A stretch of DNA of 64,000 nt from Alentia gelatinosa (GCA_950022655.1 OX465580.1:1721122-1785121), one strand, 5' to 3'; shown: positions 30,081 to 40,997, counted from the stretch's first letter. Numbers and translations: made by a program. Notes: generated by a model from the sequence alone, not told the origin.

Positions 30081-30291
30081 TTTCTTTCAAACAATTTTAT
30101 GTTGAACTAGTACAGAGTACAATTAGAGTAGCAGGATTTAGTAAAATGGAAACCCGGCAAAGATATAGAAATCACACAAAATAAGAAGGGCAATGGTTTT
30201 AGTGAACCAGTCATAGACACATCTTATTGAAGAGTTACAGTCCTGGAATAAGTTACAATAGCATGATTTGGTGAGGTGGAAACTGAACCAT
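30081..30291. other. Unassigned region
   Basis: No gene recognised; possibly continuation of the retroposon. Confidence 0.35.
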
Positions 30292-30375
30292 TATCTTACC
30301 CCGAAATCCCCCCCCCCCCCACGCCCCATAGACTTAACATAGGGAACTCGTATCCAACGCCCGTTGAGTATGTAG
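30292..30375 (+). mobile_element. Partial module A with a C tract
   Basis: TTATCTTACCCCGAAATCC leads into a C11 run, then ATAGACTTAACATAGGGAACTCGTATCCAAC. The opposite end is missing. Confidence 0.65.
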
Positions 30376-30584
30376 AAAAGTGTATTAGATCCATTATTAT
30401 ACTTGACATCTGCTACACAGTATGAGTTTAGGAAGCCACCATCAACAACCTTTTTTTAACGATGACATTATTTTCCGGGCACACGGAATTGAATGACTTT
30501 AGTGGTAATAATATTTGAGTTTTATTGACCTTTTCAGGGACAATGAGATTGTCTCCGTTTTTGTGATGCATATTTCTTAATAAT

Positions 30585-30680
30585 AAACATGGCGGACCGG
30601 AAGTCAATGCACGATGCCCCCTGCAGAGGGCGCTGTTTTCACTTTCAGCCATTTTCCACTGGCCGACTACTCGCCACCGA
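30585..30680 (+). promoter_or_regulatory. Promoter-like patch: ATGGCGG, ETS and CTCF-like motifs
   Basis: AACATGGCGGACCGGAAGTC combines a YY1-type ATGGCGG with an ETS-type CCGGAAGT. Then GCCCCCTGCAGAGGGCGCTG (30616-30635) resembles a CTCF site. Frames open in both directions from ATGs here, but no product is recognised. Function is inference from motif content. Confidence 0.35.
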
Positions 30681-31063
30681 TCTGCAGTCGGGAACCAATG
30701 ACACCAGACCAGTGAATGGAAACAGACATGTAGAGAAGTGTTCACTGATTAATTGTGCATAGATTATACATAAGGCCACCACCGTGATGGTCATTGTGTT
30801 TGGAGGACAGTTCTATCAGTATGGACCTTTTTAATGTGGCAGAAACACTAAAAACGAGAGGCATGTTTGCATAGAAATATCTCAATTGGCTGCAAGATAT
30901 GCTTATCTTGAGATATCTCTCGACCAATAGGAATTAAGACATCTACAGCAATGCAGAGCTTGAGTATGCATTACCCAAAAAAAGAGTTGTTTTACGCTAT
31001 ACGTAATCTACAGATGGTCAGGGAATAGTTGACCCTAATCGTGAAAACAAGCGGTTTTACACC

Positions 31064-31365
31064 TTATCTCACCCCTGATATTTTTGTCCCATGGGCTCAA
31101 CATTGAAACCTCGTTCCCCATGCCCCTACTAGTATTGCAGTCCGTTCTCCATGGCCTATATAATGTGTGTTGTCCATTCGTTTAGTGTCTATAGAGGTGA
31201 GATGATTACAGAAAGCAATTCGTTTAAGTCCAAGAAGTCATTCTCCAATTTGAATTGTCTGACGCTGTCACCTCGTTCATATCACTCCGCATCAAACTCG
31301 TAGAGAACGACGACTTTGACCAAAACTTGTTGGTTTCATCTTTAATACGAAATCCTCAAACAGTC
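31064..31365 (+). mobile_element. Composite: module A plus CTCGTTCATATCAC core
   Basis: Module A (31064-31205) begins CTTATCTCACCCCTGATATT and ends AGAGGTGAGATGA. It is followed by CACCTCGTTCATATCACTCC, GCATCAAACTCG and GACTTTGACCAAAACTTGTTGG. The same order, reversed, is at 27085-27322; a fragment of the right half is at 31870-31965. Confidence 0.8.
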
Positions 31366-31499
31366 AGACAGCCGGTGGACCCATCAGAGCAGATCTCTGG
31401 GATTTCTGCACCTACCTCGATCCACACTCAGATCACACGTTCTGAGAAACCACAGTGACGCCAACTTCAGCCAATCACGTGCCTCCTTACTGCACACTG

Positions 31500-31620
31500 C
31501 GCGCCTGACAAGATGGCGGCCCGCACAGGGCGCGGCCATTATAAAACACGTCGTTGGCGGTGTCTGCGGCGTGTGGTGGTCACGGGTGAGTGGACACGAC
31601 AAGCAGCCAATCAGCGCCGA
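31500..31620 (+). promoter_or_regulatory. CpG-rich patch with AAGATGGCGGC and a donor site
   Basis: ACAAGATGGCGGCCCGCACA is a strong YY1-type start-site motif. The frame from its ATG runs about 24 codons (arginine-rich) to CACGG then GTGAGT at about 31584, a consensus splice donor. This is the layout of a first exon, but no downstream exon is identified. It could be a non-coding first exon or chance in CpG-rich DNA. Confidence 0.35.
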
Positions 31621-32149
31621 GTGCGGGTCACCAAGGTCAGGTCAAGGTCATCCGGAGGTCGAATCAAGGTCACCCAGCAGGACTCTAATCCTAATCTCAC
31701 CCTTAACCCCTAACGGCGGGGATCAAGCGCAGTGAGGTCCAGTGTAATTCACAGCGGAATCGTGAAAGAATTTTTAATTTTATTCTGTACACGAATACAC
31801 ATCAAAACTTTGTGGAAAAGAAAGGTTACTAAAACTAATTCACACTATAGTAGCAGGGCATTGGTCTAAAGGCCCATTTCCGCCTCGTTCATATCACTCC
31901 ACATCAAACTCGTGAAGAATGATGACTTTGACCAAAACTTGTTGGTTTCTTCTTTAGTACTCTATACGGGAATGTCATGTGTCGTCCAAACAGGGGCTTG
32001 CGCATAGCGTTAAAAATACATATTCAAAATATGGGTGTGAACCAACCACATACTGTATACGACATAGAATACTCTAAGGAACCGACACATGTTAAGTCCT
32101 AGCTGCAAGAGATCAAATTATGAGAGTAATTCACTCGGATCGTGAACCG
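31621..32149. other. Unassigned, with a module fragment
   Basis: 31870-31965 repeats the CTCGTTCATATCACTCCACA and CCAAAACTTGTTGGTTTCTT blocks of the composite elements. CTAAGGAACCGAC at 32074-32086 recurs as an inverted pair at 60606 and 60682. No gene. Confidence 0.5.
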
Positions 32150-32937
32150 AACTGGGTATGGTGATACACACTCCCTGTGTGTTTTCTATGGACACTTTGT
32201 ATTAGGTGGATATATCTGTATGCTCCGGTTATGGTGATACACACTCCCTGTGTGTTTTCTATGGACACTTTGTATTAGGTGGATATATCTGTATGCTCTG
32301 GGTATGGTGATACACACTCTCTATGTGTTTTCTATGGACACTTTGTATTAGGTGGATATATCTGTATGCTCCGGGTATGGTGATACACACTCCCTGTGTG
32401 TTTTCTATGGACACTTTGTATTAGGTGGATATATCTGTATGCTCCGGGTATGGTGATACACACTCCCTGTGTGTTTTCTATGGACACTTTGTATTAGGTG
32501 GATATATCTGTATGCTCATGGTATGATGATACACACTCCCTATGTGTTTACTATGGACACTTTGTATGAGGTGGATATATCTGTATGCTCCGGGTATGGT
32601 GATACACACTCCCTATGTGTTTACTATGGACACTTTGTATCAGGTGGATATATCTGTATGCTCCGGGTATGGTGATACACACTCCCTATGTGTTTACTAT
32701 GGACACTTTGTATTAGGTGGATATATCTGTATGCTCCGGGTATGGTGATACACACTCTCTATGTGTTTTCTATGGACACTTTGTATTAGGTGGATATATC
32801 TGTATGCTCCGGGTATGGTGATACACACTCCCTATGTGTTTTCTATGGACACTTTGTATTAGGTGGATATATCTGTATGCTCCGGGTATGTAGATACACA
32901 CTCCCTATGTGTTTTCTATGGACACTTTGTATTGGGA
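32150..32937 (+). repeat. Second 73-bp satellite array, about 11 units
   Basis: Same unit and orientation as the array at 105-1265, about 31 kb away. Some units share a local variant, GTGTTTACTATGGACAC, showing array-specific homogenisation. The array ends abruptly at TTTGTATTGGGAAGC. Confidence 0.95.
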
Positions 32938-33774
32938 AGCTATAAATACAAATCCATCCTCTCAGCATTCCGTAAATAAAAAACATGTCTATTGACATTA
33001 GATCGACCTTCAGAAAAAACATCTCCATCCATGGCAGAGAGGACGAGACAAGGTCACAGTCGATCGAGCAGTGACCACACACAGATCGCCCCTCTCTCCT
33101 TTTTTAGGTACGGATCTGAAGGGATCTTTATTAATAATCATCAAGGTCGTCCCAAGGTCACGTCATCAATATCCATTGGTGACGACAGGATGAGGATTGT
33201 CGAGATTAGGCGAGAGGCGGCGAGAGGTGGCGAGAGGCGGTGAGCGGCGGCCATGATTAAAGCGTGCTGGAGATGAGTGTAAAATGATGCGCGCGCAGGC
33301 CTCGCCCTATTAAGATGGATGGCGGGTCATGCATATGCTGGGTCTGGGGCCCGGGCCAATAAGCATCCTGGCCCGGAATTAGGATTGAAATGGGCGCTGA
33401 AATCGGGGTGTGACAGAGGGGATATTTGGAGAAGGTATTGGAGGTAGTAAGTGAGGGTTTAATGTGAGTGGTGGAGCGGGGTAGAGCAGGATCAGGGAGT
33501 GACGGGTTGTGATGGTAGCTACATCAACTCACATACACCACCCACCCAGCGGGAGAGTCAGAGTTATCATACGACATCACAACCCGTATTGATACAAGTT
33601 AAAAACTTTAATGTACTTTACGTAATAAGTACAGGCGACTTTTATGTACATCCATCAAGTACGCACACTGTGAGGAGGGTAAGAAAGTTGAAAATGTTTC
33701 TTTGAGTTATTGTTTACAAGATGGGAGGAGGAGAGGGGGGTCAACTCTTTGAGAGACTTTATAAATGGCCTCCA
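32938..33774. other. Unassigned region
   Basis: Includes a GGCGAGAGGCGG-type short repeat at 33205-33245 and a CpG-rich stretch to 33310. No recognised gene. Confidence 0.4.
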
Positions 33775-33835
33775 ATCTCTCTCTCTCAGTCCTCACAGCA
33801 TCACCCGTTTCTCTCACTCAGTCTCCCTGTCTATG

Positions 33836-33871
<36 letters not shown>

Positions 33872-34475
33872 TCTCCCTCCGTCTCTCTTCCTCTTTCCCT
33901 GTCTATCTCTTCCTCTCTCTGTCTCCCCTCTCTCTATCACTTTCTTTCGCCCATTACCTCCCTCGCTCTCTCACTCCCTCCCTTTCCCTCTTGCCCTTTC
34001 TCACTCCCTCTTTCTCTCCCTCCCCCTCTCTCCCTCCCTCCCCCTCTCTCTATCCCTCTCCCTCTTGCCCTTTCTCTCTCCCTGTAACTCCCTCTCCCTT
34101 TCTCTCTCTCCCCTCTCCCTTTCTCTTTTCCCCTTTCTCCCTGCATCCCTGTCTTCCTCCCTCTCTCTCTCTCTCCCACTCTCTCCCCTCTCCCTCTCGC
34201 CCATTCTCTCTTTGCCTGAACCCTTCTCTTTCCCTCTCCCCCTCTCTCTTTGAACCGTTCTCTTTCTCTCTCTCCCTGTACCTCTCTTTCTCTCTCTCCC
34301 GCCCTCTTTCCCTCTCTCTCTCCTTGGACCCTTCTCTCTCATTCTCTCTCTCCTTGTACCTTTCTCTCTCCCTCTCGCCCTTTCCCTCCCCCTCTCTCCT
34401 TGAACCCTTCTTTCTCTCTCTCCCTGTACCTCTCTCTCTCCCTCCCTCTCTCTCTTTCTCTCCTCTCCAATAGCC
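33775..34475 (+). repeat. Polypyrimidine (CT/CCCT) tract
   Basis: About 700 bp that is almost entirely C and T on the plus strand: (CT)n at 33840-33870, then irregular CTCCCTCT words. The 250-codon serine/leucine/proline frame and the arginine/glutamate frames on the other strand are compositional. Mirror-symmetric homopurine-homopyrimidine stretches of this kind can form triplexes. Confidence 0.95.
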
Positions 34476-34689
34476 CGTTCACTTGTCTTGTTGACGCAGG
34501 CGACTCAATACGCAGTCAGATTTCACATCTTTGACAAATGTCAACATTTATCCCCGGCCTGCTGGAAACATTAGCTGTCGTTTGGGAGCGTCACGGATCG
34601 AAACTCGGGACGATCTGTCTTCATGCGATCACCTCTAAACGGACTCGCCACTTCCTGCAACTCCCGTCCGATAAAGGGAATACATCAGG

Positions 34690-35720
34690 ATGGGCAACAG
34701 AGACAAATACATTAGAAATATGTCAGTATAGCTGGTAGAAAGAAAGTGAATAGGAAATATGTGAGAACGGGAAACAGAAAAAAATGCATTGGAGATATGT
34801 CAGTATAACTGGTACAGAAAAGTGTGTACGAAATATGTCAGTATAGTTGGTCGAGAAATGTGTGTAGGAAATATGTCAGAATTAGAAAAATACATTGGAG
34901 ATATGTCAGTATAGCTTGTATAGAAAAGTGTGTGGGAAATATGTCAGAATGGGCAACAGAGAAAATGCAATTGAAACATGTCAATATAGCTTCTAGAGAA
35001 AAGTGTGCAGGACATTCGTCAGAATGGGAAACAGAGAAAAATGCATTGGCAATATGTCAGTATAGCTTGTAGAGAAAAGGTGCGAAGGAAAGATAACAAA
35101 ATGGGCATCAGAGAAAAATGCATTGGAAATATGTCAGTATAGCTTGTAGAGAAAAGGTGCGAAGGAAATATAACAAAATGGGCATCGGAGAAAAATGCAT
35201 CGGAAATATGTCAGTATAGCTTGTAGAGAAAAGGTGCGAAGGAAATATAACAAAATGGGCATCGGAGAAAAATGCATTGGAAATATGTCAGAATAACTTA
35301 TAAAGAAACGTGTGTAGGAAATAAATCAGAATGGGAAAAAGAGAAAAATGCATTGGCGATATGAAAGTATAGCTTGTAGAGAAAAGTGCATGTGAAATAT
35401 GTCAGTATAGCTGGTAAAAAAGTGCGTAGGAAATATATCAGAATGGGAAACAGAGAAAAATACATTGGAAACGCTAAGGAAATATGTCAGAGTTGGTGAC
35501 AGATAAACGTGAAATAGGAAATATATCAAAATGAATGACATGGAAAAATGTATAGGAAATATATCAGAATGGACAGTGGAGAAAAATAAACAGCAAATAT
35601 ACTAGAACGGGCAATAGAAAAAGCGTATAGGAAATATGAAAGAGTCGGTAGAGAAAAATGCATACGTAATGCGTGTCCTAATTCACAGGAGAGAAAAATT
35701 CATGGGGAATTAGTAATAAT
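34690..35720 (+). repeat. Diverged minisatellite, units of about 65-78 bp
   Basis: Units carry AAATGCATTGGAAATATGTC, AGTATAGCTTGTAGAGAAAA and GAAATATAACAAAATGGGCATC. The middle (35090-35290) is nearly identical at 77-78 bp; the margins are diverged and irregular. Confidence 0.9.
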
Positions 35721-35965
35721 GGGGTCGTTAGAGAAGAATGGATAGAGAATGGCTGGGTCTGGGAGATGTGGTTGAGTTACGACTGCGTGAAATATCCAAT
35801 CTCTGCTCTCTGCGGCACGTCGACACGAGACAAGGCCGCGCGGAGATACGCAGTGACTGAGAACAGAGCCCTGCCGCACGCCGACGCACGAATCTTTATT
35901 TATGAATGCGGCGACTTCACGATCTACACGGAGCAGGTATAAAAATCATATCAGCCGCTGAGGGG

Positions 35966-36094
35966 CAGGGGGGGGGCAGGGGGGGGGCAGGGGGGGCAGG
36001 GGGGGCAGGGGGGGGGCAGGGGGGGGGCAGGGGGGGGGCAGGGGGGGGGCAGGGGGGGGGCAGGGGGGGGGGGGGCAGGGGGGGGGGGGCAGGC
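35966..36094 (+). repeat. (G7-9 CA)n G-rich minisatellite
   Basis: Runs of 6-12 G separated by CA, about 13 times. Plus-strand quadruplex potential is very high. Length is likely to be poorly resolved in any assembly. Confidence 0.95.
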
Positions 36095-36375
36095 AGGTGT
36101 CAAAACTGTCACAATAAGTGCACATCAAAACGCCATTTTTTTCTCGTCGGTCGCGCCGTAAAGCCGGGTTTTAACGCTAGGCGGCGCTCGGAAGCCCCCC
36201 CCGCGTCCCCCCCGCGTTCCCCCCTGGCGGCGGCCCAGCGTCCGGGCGGCGTCCATATGCTCAGCGCTTCCGGATTATCCCGGATCCGGAAACAGTCTGC
36301 GCGGCGTCCGCTCCATCCACTGCCGCGTTTTCCCAATGTCGTCTGCGTCAGAGTGACGTCACGGTGTGTGACGTC
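36095..36375. promoter_or_regulatory. CpG-rich patch
   Basis: Dense CpG, with GCGGCGCTCGG, CCGGATCCGGA and two TGACGTCA sites (36353-36360 and 36370-36377). It overlaps no convincing exon. TGACGTCA is the CREB/ATF palindrome; promoter role is inference. Confidence 0.35.
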
Positions 36376-36635
36376 ATAGTGTGGGAGGCGGGGTTAAATG
36401 CATATGTTGGAGTGACTTGTCACAGATGACTCTGGCATGTCAATGCTGGCCTACTGACATGTCCATTTTGAATTCTCAATTACTTTGTTTTTCATTTACA
36501 AATATAGAATACAGACACATTCAATTCGGTAATCGGGTATACATACCGAAGGATAACAACTTAGCTACAACAAGTTGCAAAAAAAGCGAGGAAAGAAAGT
36601 AGGAAGTAAATAAGATGAAGCAGACTGAGGGGCAG

Positions 36636-36775
36636 TTTTAAGGTCCAATCAAATCATTGCTCTCAGATCACGTTTGAATCGCCTCGTAAATCATGCGGCT
36701 TCGCTTCGTGCGTTACTACGCGATTCAAACTCGATGGGATCCGAGCTCGGACCCTAAACTGTCATAGGTCTCCTC
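36636..36775. mobile_element. Module B palindrome
   Basis: Arms contain GTTTGAATCGCCTCGTAAAT and TTACTACGCGATTCAAACTCG, with the central loop GCGGCTTCGCTTCGTG. The ends read TTTAAGGTCCAATC and GAGCTCGGACCCTAAAC, as at 47160-47275. A fragment with GATATTGACCCTAAACTTTC follows at 36960-36990. Confidence 0.8.
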
Positions 36776-36995
36776 TATAGCTTCTGATGCTATTGGTTGT
36801 ATTCTTCGCACAGTAATAGTACTAATACCTTCACAATATCAACCTTTTTCTTATACTAGTGCGTCTATTCTCTACAGAGTAATACATGTAGAATATTAAC
36901 CTTTACTGACACTAGTTGGGATATACAGTTGATGTATAGTAATATCCGAGCGCGAACAAGGATATTGACCCTAAACTTTCATAGGTTTCCACTTT

Positions 36996-37344
36996 AATAT
37001 AGTTCCACCCTCTGCGCCCCACCTACACCCCCTTTCCACCCCCCCCCCTTTCCCCCCCCCCCTGCCCCCCCCCCCCCTGTCCCGCGGTAAGTGATCAGTG
37101 GTCGCTCTTCTATAAATGAGGTAAAATTCGCCGCCGCTGCGTCACATGACCTTGTTGACAGAGGTCAGGTCAAGGTCAGACCGCGGGTGGCGCCCTCTTG
37201 TCAACAGTGTCAAACCGCCGTGTGCGCACGCGCAACCCGCCCCAGCATGCATCGCTTCCGTCTCTATGGAAACCCGCCCCGATGAACTCTGACCTCACGG
37301 GGGACAAACGGCCTTGACCTTAAGGAGGATGAGGCAGTGAATGC
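36996..37344. repeat. C tracts and CpG-rich DNA
   Basis: 37038-37079 is a series of C8-C14 runs broken by TTT, TG and CTG. The rest is CpG-rich with a CTCF-like TGGCGCCCTCTTGTC at 37188-37202. Confidence 0.6.
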
Positions 37345-37530
37345 ATGACAATGACGTCAGAAGAGAGTCGGCCATGTTTGTGTCTTGATGAACAACCGGC
37401 AGATGTCGTAAAAGTGCCGTTTGTCTCGTTTGTGACGACATTTGGAGTTAATGCCGTAAAGCGGCACGAAAACGCGGAAATTGTCGTCTGGTGCGAAAAT
37501 GACGACTTTGACATGAAAAGTGGTCAATGA
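37345..37530 (+). CDS. Possible 61-codon small reading frame
   Basis: ATG to TGA with a mixed, non-repetitive composition including DEQPADVVKVPFVSFVTTFG and AEIVVWCENDDF, unlike the low-complexity frames around it. A TGACGTCA motif overlaps the start (37351). I recognise no family, and no splice or poly(A) signal ties it to a transcript. A shadow frame on the other strand covers most of it. Treat as a candidate only. Confidence 0.15.
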   Translation: MTMTSEESRPCLCLDEQPADVVKVPFVSFVTTFGVNAVKRHENAEIVVWCENDDFDMKSGQ

Positions 37531-38200
37531 CTAGAAAGAAAGTCCTCTAACTGAGAGTGAACTTTCAAACCGAGTTGTTGTTAAGGAGAAATTCCCTCAA
37601 ATTGTTATAGACTAAGCTCATAATCCATATGGAGCTAGAGATAAAAGTGAAATAAAAATGTTTATGAACCTCAGTGAATGAAGACCAGGTATTATGCAAC
37701 AGCCCAAGACTGAATATCAATGATATCCACTGTAAGTGATAAAGTAGATCCTTCCGCGATTTAAGTGAAAATAGATCCTTAATCAAACCCTTTTCCGCGA
37801 TTTAGGTTGATATTAGGTCCATCAATGGATACTTCAGTGGGATGTAGGTCCACAGATAAATTCTTGCGGGATCTAAATTAAGTGTAAATTCATCAATAAA
37901 ACCTCTAGCGACTTGATTTAAAAAGTAGGTCCTTCAGTAAATCCTTCCGCGATTTACCGCTTGGTAAAAAAGCTCCCCCCAAAGACTTGCGCAATATGTT
38001 TTCACACTTAAAAGTCATCATTATTATTATATACCTGTGCTAGTATATCCTACACATACGGCCCGCTCCTACCCATGTCGTATTCATATCCGTACGACAC
38101 CTAGGTGACGTACGGGGTATGTATGTGGCGTACGGGGCATGTACGGCGGCGAAATCCAAAAACTCACCCAGAAGCAAGGTTAAAAATTGGATATTTTTAG
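37531..38200. other. Unassigned, with a diverged CCGCGATTTA repeat
   Basis: Between about 37740 and 37965 the words TAGGTCC..TC and TTCCGCGATTTA recur at irregular 50-60 bp spacing, suggesting an old tandem repeat. No gene. Confidence 0.5.
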
Positions 38201-38204
38201 GTAT

Positions 38205-38790
38205 ATAATAATAGAGAAACAGGCTTACTGTCTCCGTACGGATAAAATACTTGGTAAAATCGGCGATCAAATGAACCTCTGCCTCCGGCATCATTTCACA
38301 TGATCGCCCATTTTACCGCGTATTTTATCCGTACGGAGACAGTTAAAGCCTGCCTCCACCTACCACGATTCTGGTCCGGATTGGCCTTACGACGGCCTTC
38401 CCGACACCATTCCGATTGTAGCGTGAGGTCTGGCAAAATCGTGGTAGGTGGGACAGGTTTCTGCGATTCCTTCTACAACAGCTCACGATAGGCTGCGATG
38501 AAAACGCCAATCGTAGAGGTGCCGATAATTTCCAACATGTTGGAAATTTCGTAGCCTGTCGTAGGGTATTGTAGCAGCCGCTGGTTTCGTCGTGGAGCTA
38601 TCGTGACCATAGTTTATGGTATTGGTCCTCCCAAGGCATTGCCACGCTCTACGATTTCAAACTGTTGGACCTATCGGGAACCTCCCGATAGGTCACGATT
38701 TCCCCATTTCAAATCGTAGCGATCGGGAAGCATGTCGTGGCCTATCGTGGTAGGTGGGGGTCCCCTATAAGCCTGTTTCTCTATAATACC
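38205..38790. mobile_element. Palindrome F copy 2 split by a TTAA-type MITE
   Basis: The left arm runs AGAGAAACAGGCTTACTGTCTCCGTACGG. The right arm runs CCGTACGGAGACAG (to 38342), is interrupted, and resumes GCCTGTTTCTCT at 38770. The core ATACTTGGTAAAATCGGCGATCA / TGATCGCCCATTTTACCGCGTAT repeats the asymmetric ATACTTGGTA/TACCGCGTAT pairing of copy 1 at 16997. Confidence 0.85.
38343..38769. mobile_element. TTAA-type MITE (family D), inserted in a palindrome
   Basis: Starts TTAAAGCCTGCCTCCACCTA and ends GGTAGGTGGGGGTCCCCTATAA. The intact left arm of the host palindrome shows the empty site, indicating insertion at TTAA (right copy mutated to TATAA). The interior is dense in CGAT/ATCG words and has the palindromes AATTTCCAACATGTTGGAAATT (38527) and CCTATCGGGAACCTCCCGATAGG (38668). 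Confidence 0.85.
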
Positions 38791-38936
38791 TTTCACTGAA
38801 TCTAAAATGTGAAATAGGTAAAAGCAGGTGTGTGGATGTTAGTGTAAGCCTGACGTCCACAGAGGTCCACAAATCTGCGGTAGGCCTCAGAACGACTACG
38901 ATGCACCCCGATGCACCTCGGCTAGACTTTGTGTAA

Positions 38937-39292
38937 GATAAGGCGCGGCGTCCACCTACTACGATATGGCTCCGATATGATCTACGATGCACCTCCCGAT
39001 AAAAAATCTAAATCGTGTCGGAAGGTCACCTAATATTGGGACAGTTGACCACGTTTCTGCGATTAGACACCGATAAAAACCCCATACAACGCATGGTGGA
39101 TTGGCATCTTTAGACATATGTCTACGATTTTACACCTTCCCGATATGGCACCGATTTTGACATTTTGTATCGGTGACATATCGGGAGGTCTAAATTTCTA
39201 TCATAGTAGGTGGACGTGGGGCCTTCAGATGCAGGATAGCTCATCGGGAAGTCTTGAATTACTATCATATAGTAGGTGGACGCCGGGCCTTA
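38937..39292 (-). mobile_element. Family D MITE plus a second right terminus
   Basis: The copy at 38937-39226 is the reverse orientation of the 11690 and 54185 copies (GCGTCCACCTACTACGAT, GGTTTTTATCGGTGTC in reverse). It is followed directly by a second short end fragment, ATCATATAGTAGGTGGACGC to CGGGCCTTAG at 39227-39292, either tandem termini or a nested remnant. Confidence 0.8.
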
Positions 39293-39613
39293 GTCTCCGA
39301 TTTCTCTATCGAGAAATGAGTGTGCACTTTGTCTTGTCTTCGCCAGTGAAGATTGCTGCGTGATAATACTTCAAAAGAAGAGGAGGAGGAGGGCCTTAGC
39401 ACCCATCTGTTGGCGGCCCCGCTCAGAACAGGAGTAAATATATAGAACGGAAACTCAAAATTAAATTTTTGTTTTTTTTGTTATTTTGTTGGATAGTGAG
39501 CGCATGATGACATCATCACGCTGTCACCTGACAGCGCATTCAAGCGGTAACTACATGCCACGTCTCCCATGAAATCTGGAAACTCATAACTTAAACTGGA
39601 CTCATTCAAAGTA
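39293..39613. other. Unassigned spacer
   Basis: No gene or full element identified. A TGATGACATCATCA palindrome lies at about 39505. Confidence 0.4.
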
Positions 39614-40036
39614 CAGTAAAACCCTGCGTAGGGAGTCACCCTCCGTTCTGGGCCAAAGTGTGCGCTTTCGCGGGGTGTCCGCGAACGTGGGATTTCCAAG
39701 TTCCCCCCGGGTGTAATATATTATCATATACGGGTATGGAGGGGAGACAGAGGCGGGGTTTTAGGCCTTTTTCTACCGAAATAACTGTCCGCTTACGCGG
39801 GGTGTTCGCTTCATCGAGGTGAACGCTTACACGGGGCTAGTACAGACATTTAATACGGGGAAAATTTTCCGTTCAGAGCGAAATTGACCACTTACGCGGG
39901 GTGCCTGCTTAAACACGTGTTGGCTTACACAGGGTTCATTCACACAGATCGAGGGAAAAATCTCCACTTCGAGCAAAAGAGTCGGCTTACGAAGGGTGTA
40001 CGCCTCTACTAGGTGTCCGTGAGGCGGGGTTCTACG
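39614..40036 (+). mobile_element. Expanded pogo-like MITE
   Basis: Begins CAGTAAAACCCTGCGTAGGG and ends GGCGGGGTTCTACGG. Between them the motif CTTACGCGGGGTGTCCGC recurs with variations (TTACACGGGG, TTACGCGGGGTG, TTACGAAGGGTG). It is longer than the copy at 7506 because the terminal motif is repeated internally. Confidence 0.65.
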
Positions 40037-40229
40037 GCACTATTATCTTATGATAGAATGCATGAAAATAGTAACACTGGTGGAGAAGCGTGGAGTGCAG
40101 TGAAGGAGAACATTAGTTAATTTGGGTTCTGATCACGAGGTGTGAAGTGCCGGGTGTGGGTGGTGGAGGGGGGGGGGGTGAGGGGGTGTGAAGGACATTA
40201 GACGGTCATCTCAGCCCCCGTCACCACGC
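40037..40229. other. Spacer with a G10 tract
   Basis: Nothing recognised except GGGTGGTGGAGGGGGGGGGG at about 40157-40177. Confidence 0.4.
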
Positions 40230-40875
40230 ACCGCCATCTAGCGGCTGACATTTGTCGTCTGCTCTAATGACGTCACAGCCCGAATCACGCGGGGTCTCGT
40301 CTAATCTCGCGTGATGCTCTTAGCCTACATCCGGTGGCGTCTCTGCGCAGGTGCGGGAAGCCATACTGGATCCGCCCCTCCTTCACTCTCCCCCCGGAGT
40401 CCTGGTGTCGCCGCCTGGTGACAGGAAATTGCGGCCCGGATCGAGCATCGGGAATCATTCCCGCGCCTGCTTTTGAAGTGCTCATTGTGCCCGCCAGATG
40501 GCACCACCGTGACGTCCCACGTGACTCTCGCGCCACGAGAGTTGGGTGTAGATCTCGCGAGAATTCCGCGCCCCCTATCGTGACGCCGTGGAACCACCCG
40601 GCAGCATACCTTCCCCTCCCCCCCCCCCCCCCCTACTCACACCCACTCTGCCTTAAAGCGACCATCCCCGCCGTCCACTCCAGCGCCCCCTTAGCGGGCT
40701 TCCGCGGAACTACCGGTGAATCGCCCGCGTTCCTCAGAAAGACAAGAACCCGGCGCGTGACGTCACAGACCAGCGGGAGCGCCACCTGCAGGGATAGTAC
40801 GTCACTACCGGATGTTCCGGCTGATGTAGCGCGGTTTTTTTTCTTGTATTATCGCTCAGTGGGGCACGTGTTCCA
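40230..40875. promoter_or_regulatory. CpG island with TCTCGCGAGA and CTCF-like sites
   Basis: The longest CpG-rich block of the window before 58 kb. It contains a perfect TCTCGCGAGA palindrome at 40553-40562, a motif known from divergent housekeeping promoters, plus partial TCTCGCG sites at 40311 and 40526. CTCF-like cores ACCGCCATCTAGCGGC (40230) and GAGCGCCACCTGCAGG (40778) stand at the two ends. The overlapping 182-codon plus-strand frame has no recognisable domain and its composition follows the CpG content. A bidirectional promoter for genes outside recognisable range is possible. Confidence 0.45.
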
Positions 40876-40997
40876 TAAATAAAGGAGAATAAGGAGACTG
40901 ATTATACTGAGGGCTCTTTTAAACTGTACAACCATGATAGCTGAGTGTTGATGTAGACGGTCAGATAAACGAGAGTCCAGGGTACATGCACAATGAT

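Noticed and set aside
33721..34473. 250-codon serine/leucine-rich frame
   Set aside because: Polypyrimidine tract without stop codons; compositional.
40334..40882. 182-codon plus-strand frame in the CpG island
   Set aside because: Overlaps another frame on the opposite strand, includes a proline run from a C17 tract, and shows no domain; better explained by CpG-rich composition.
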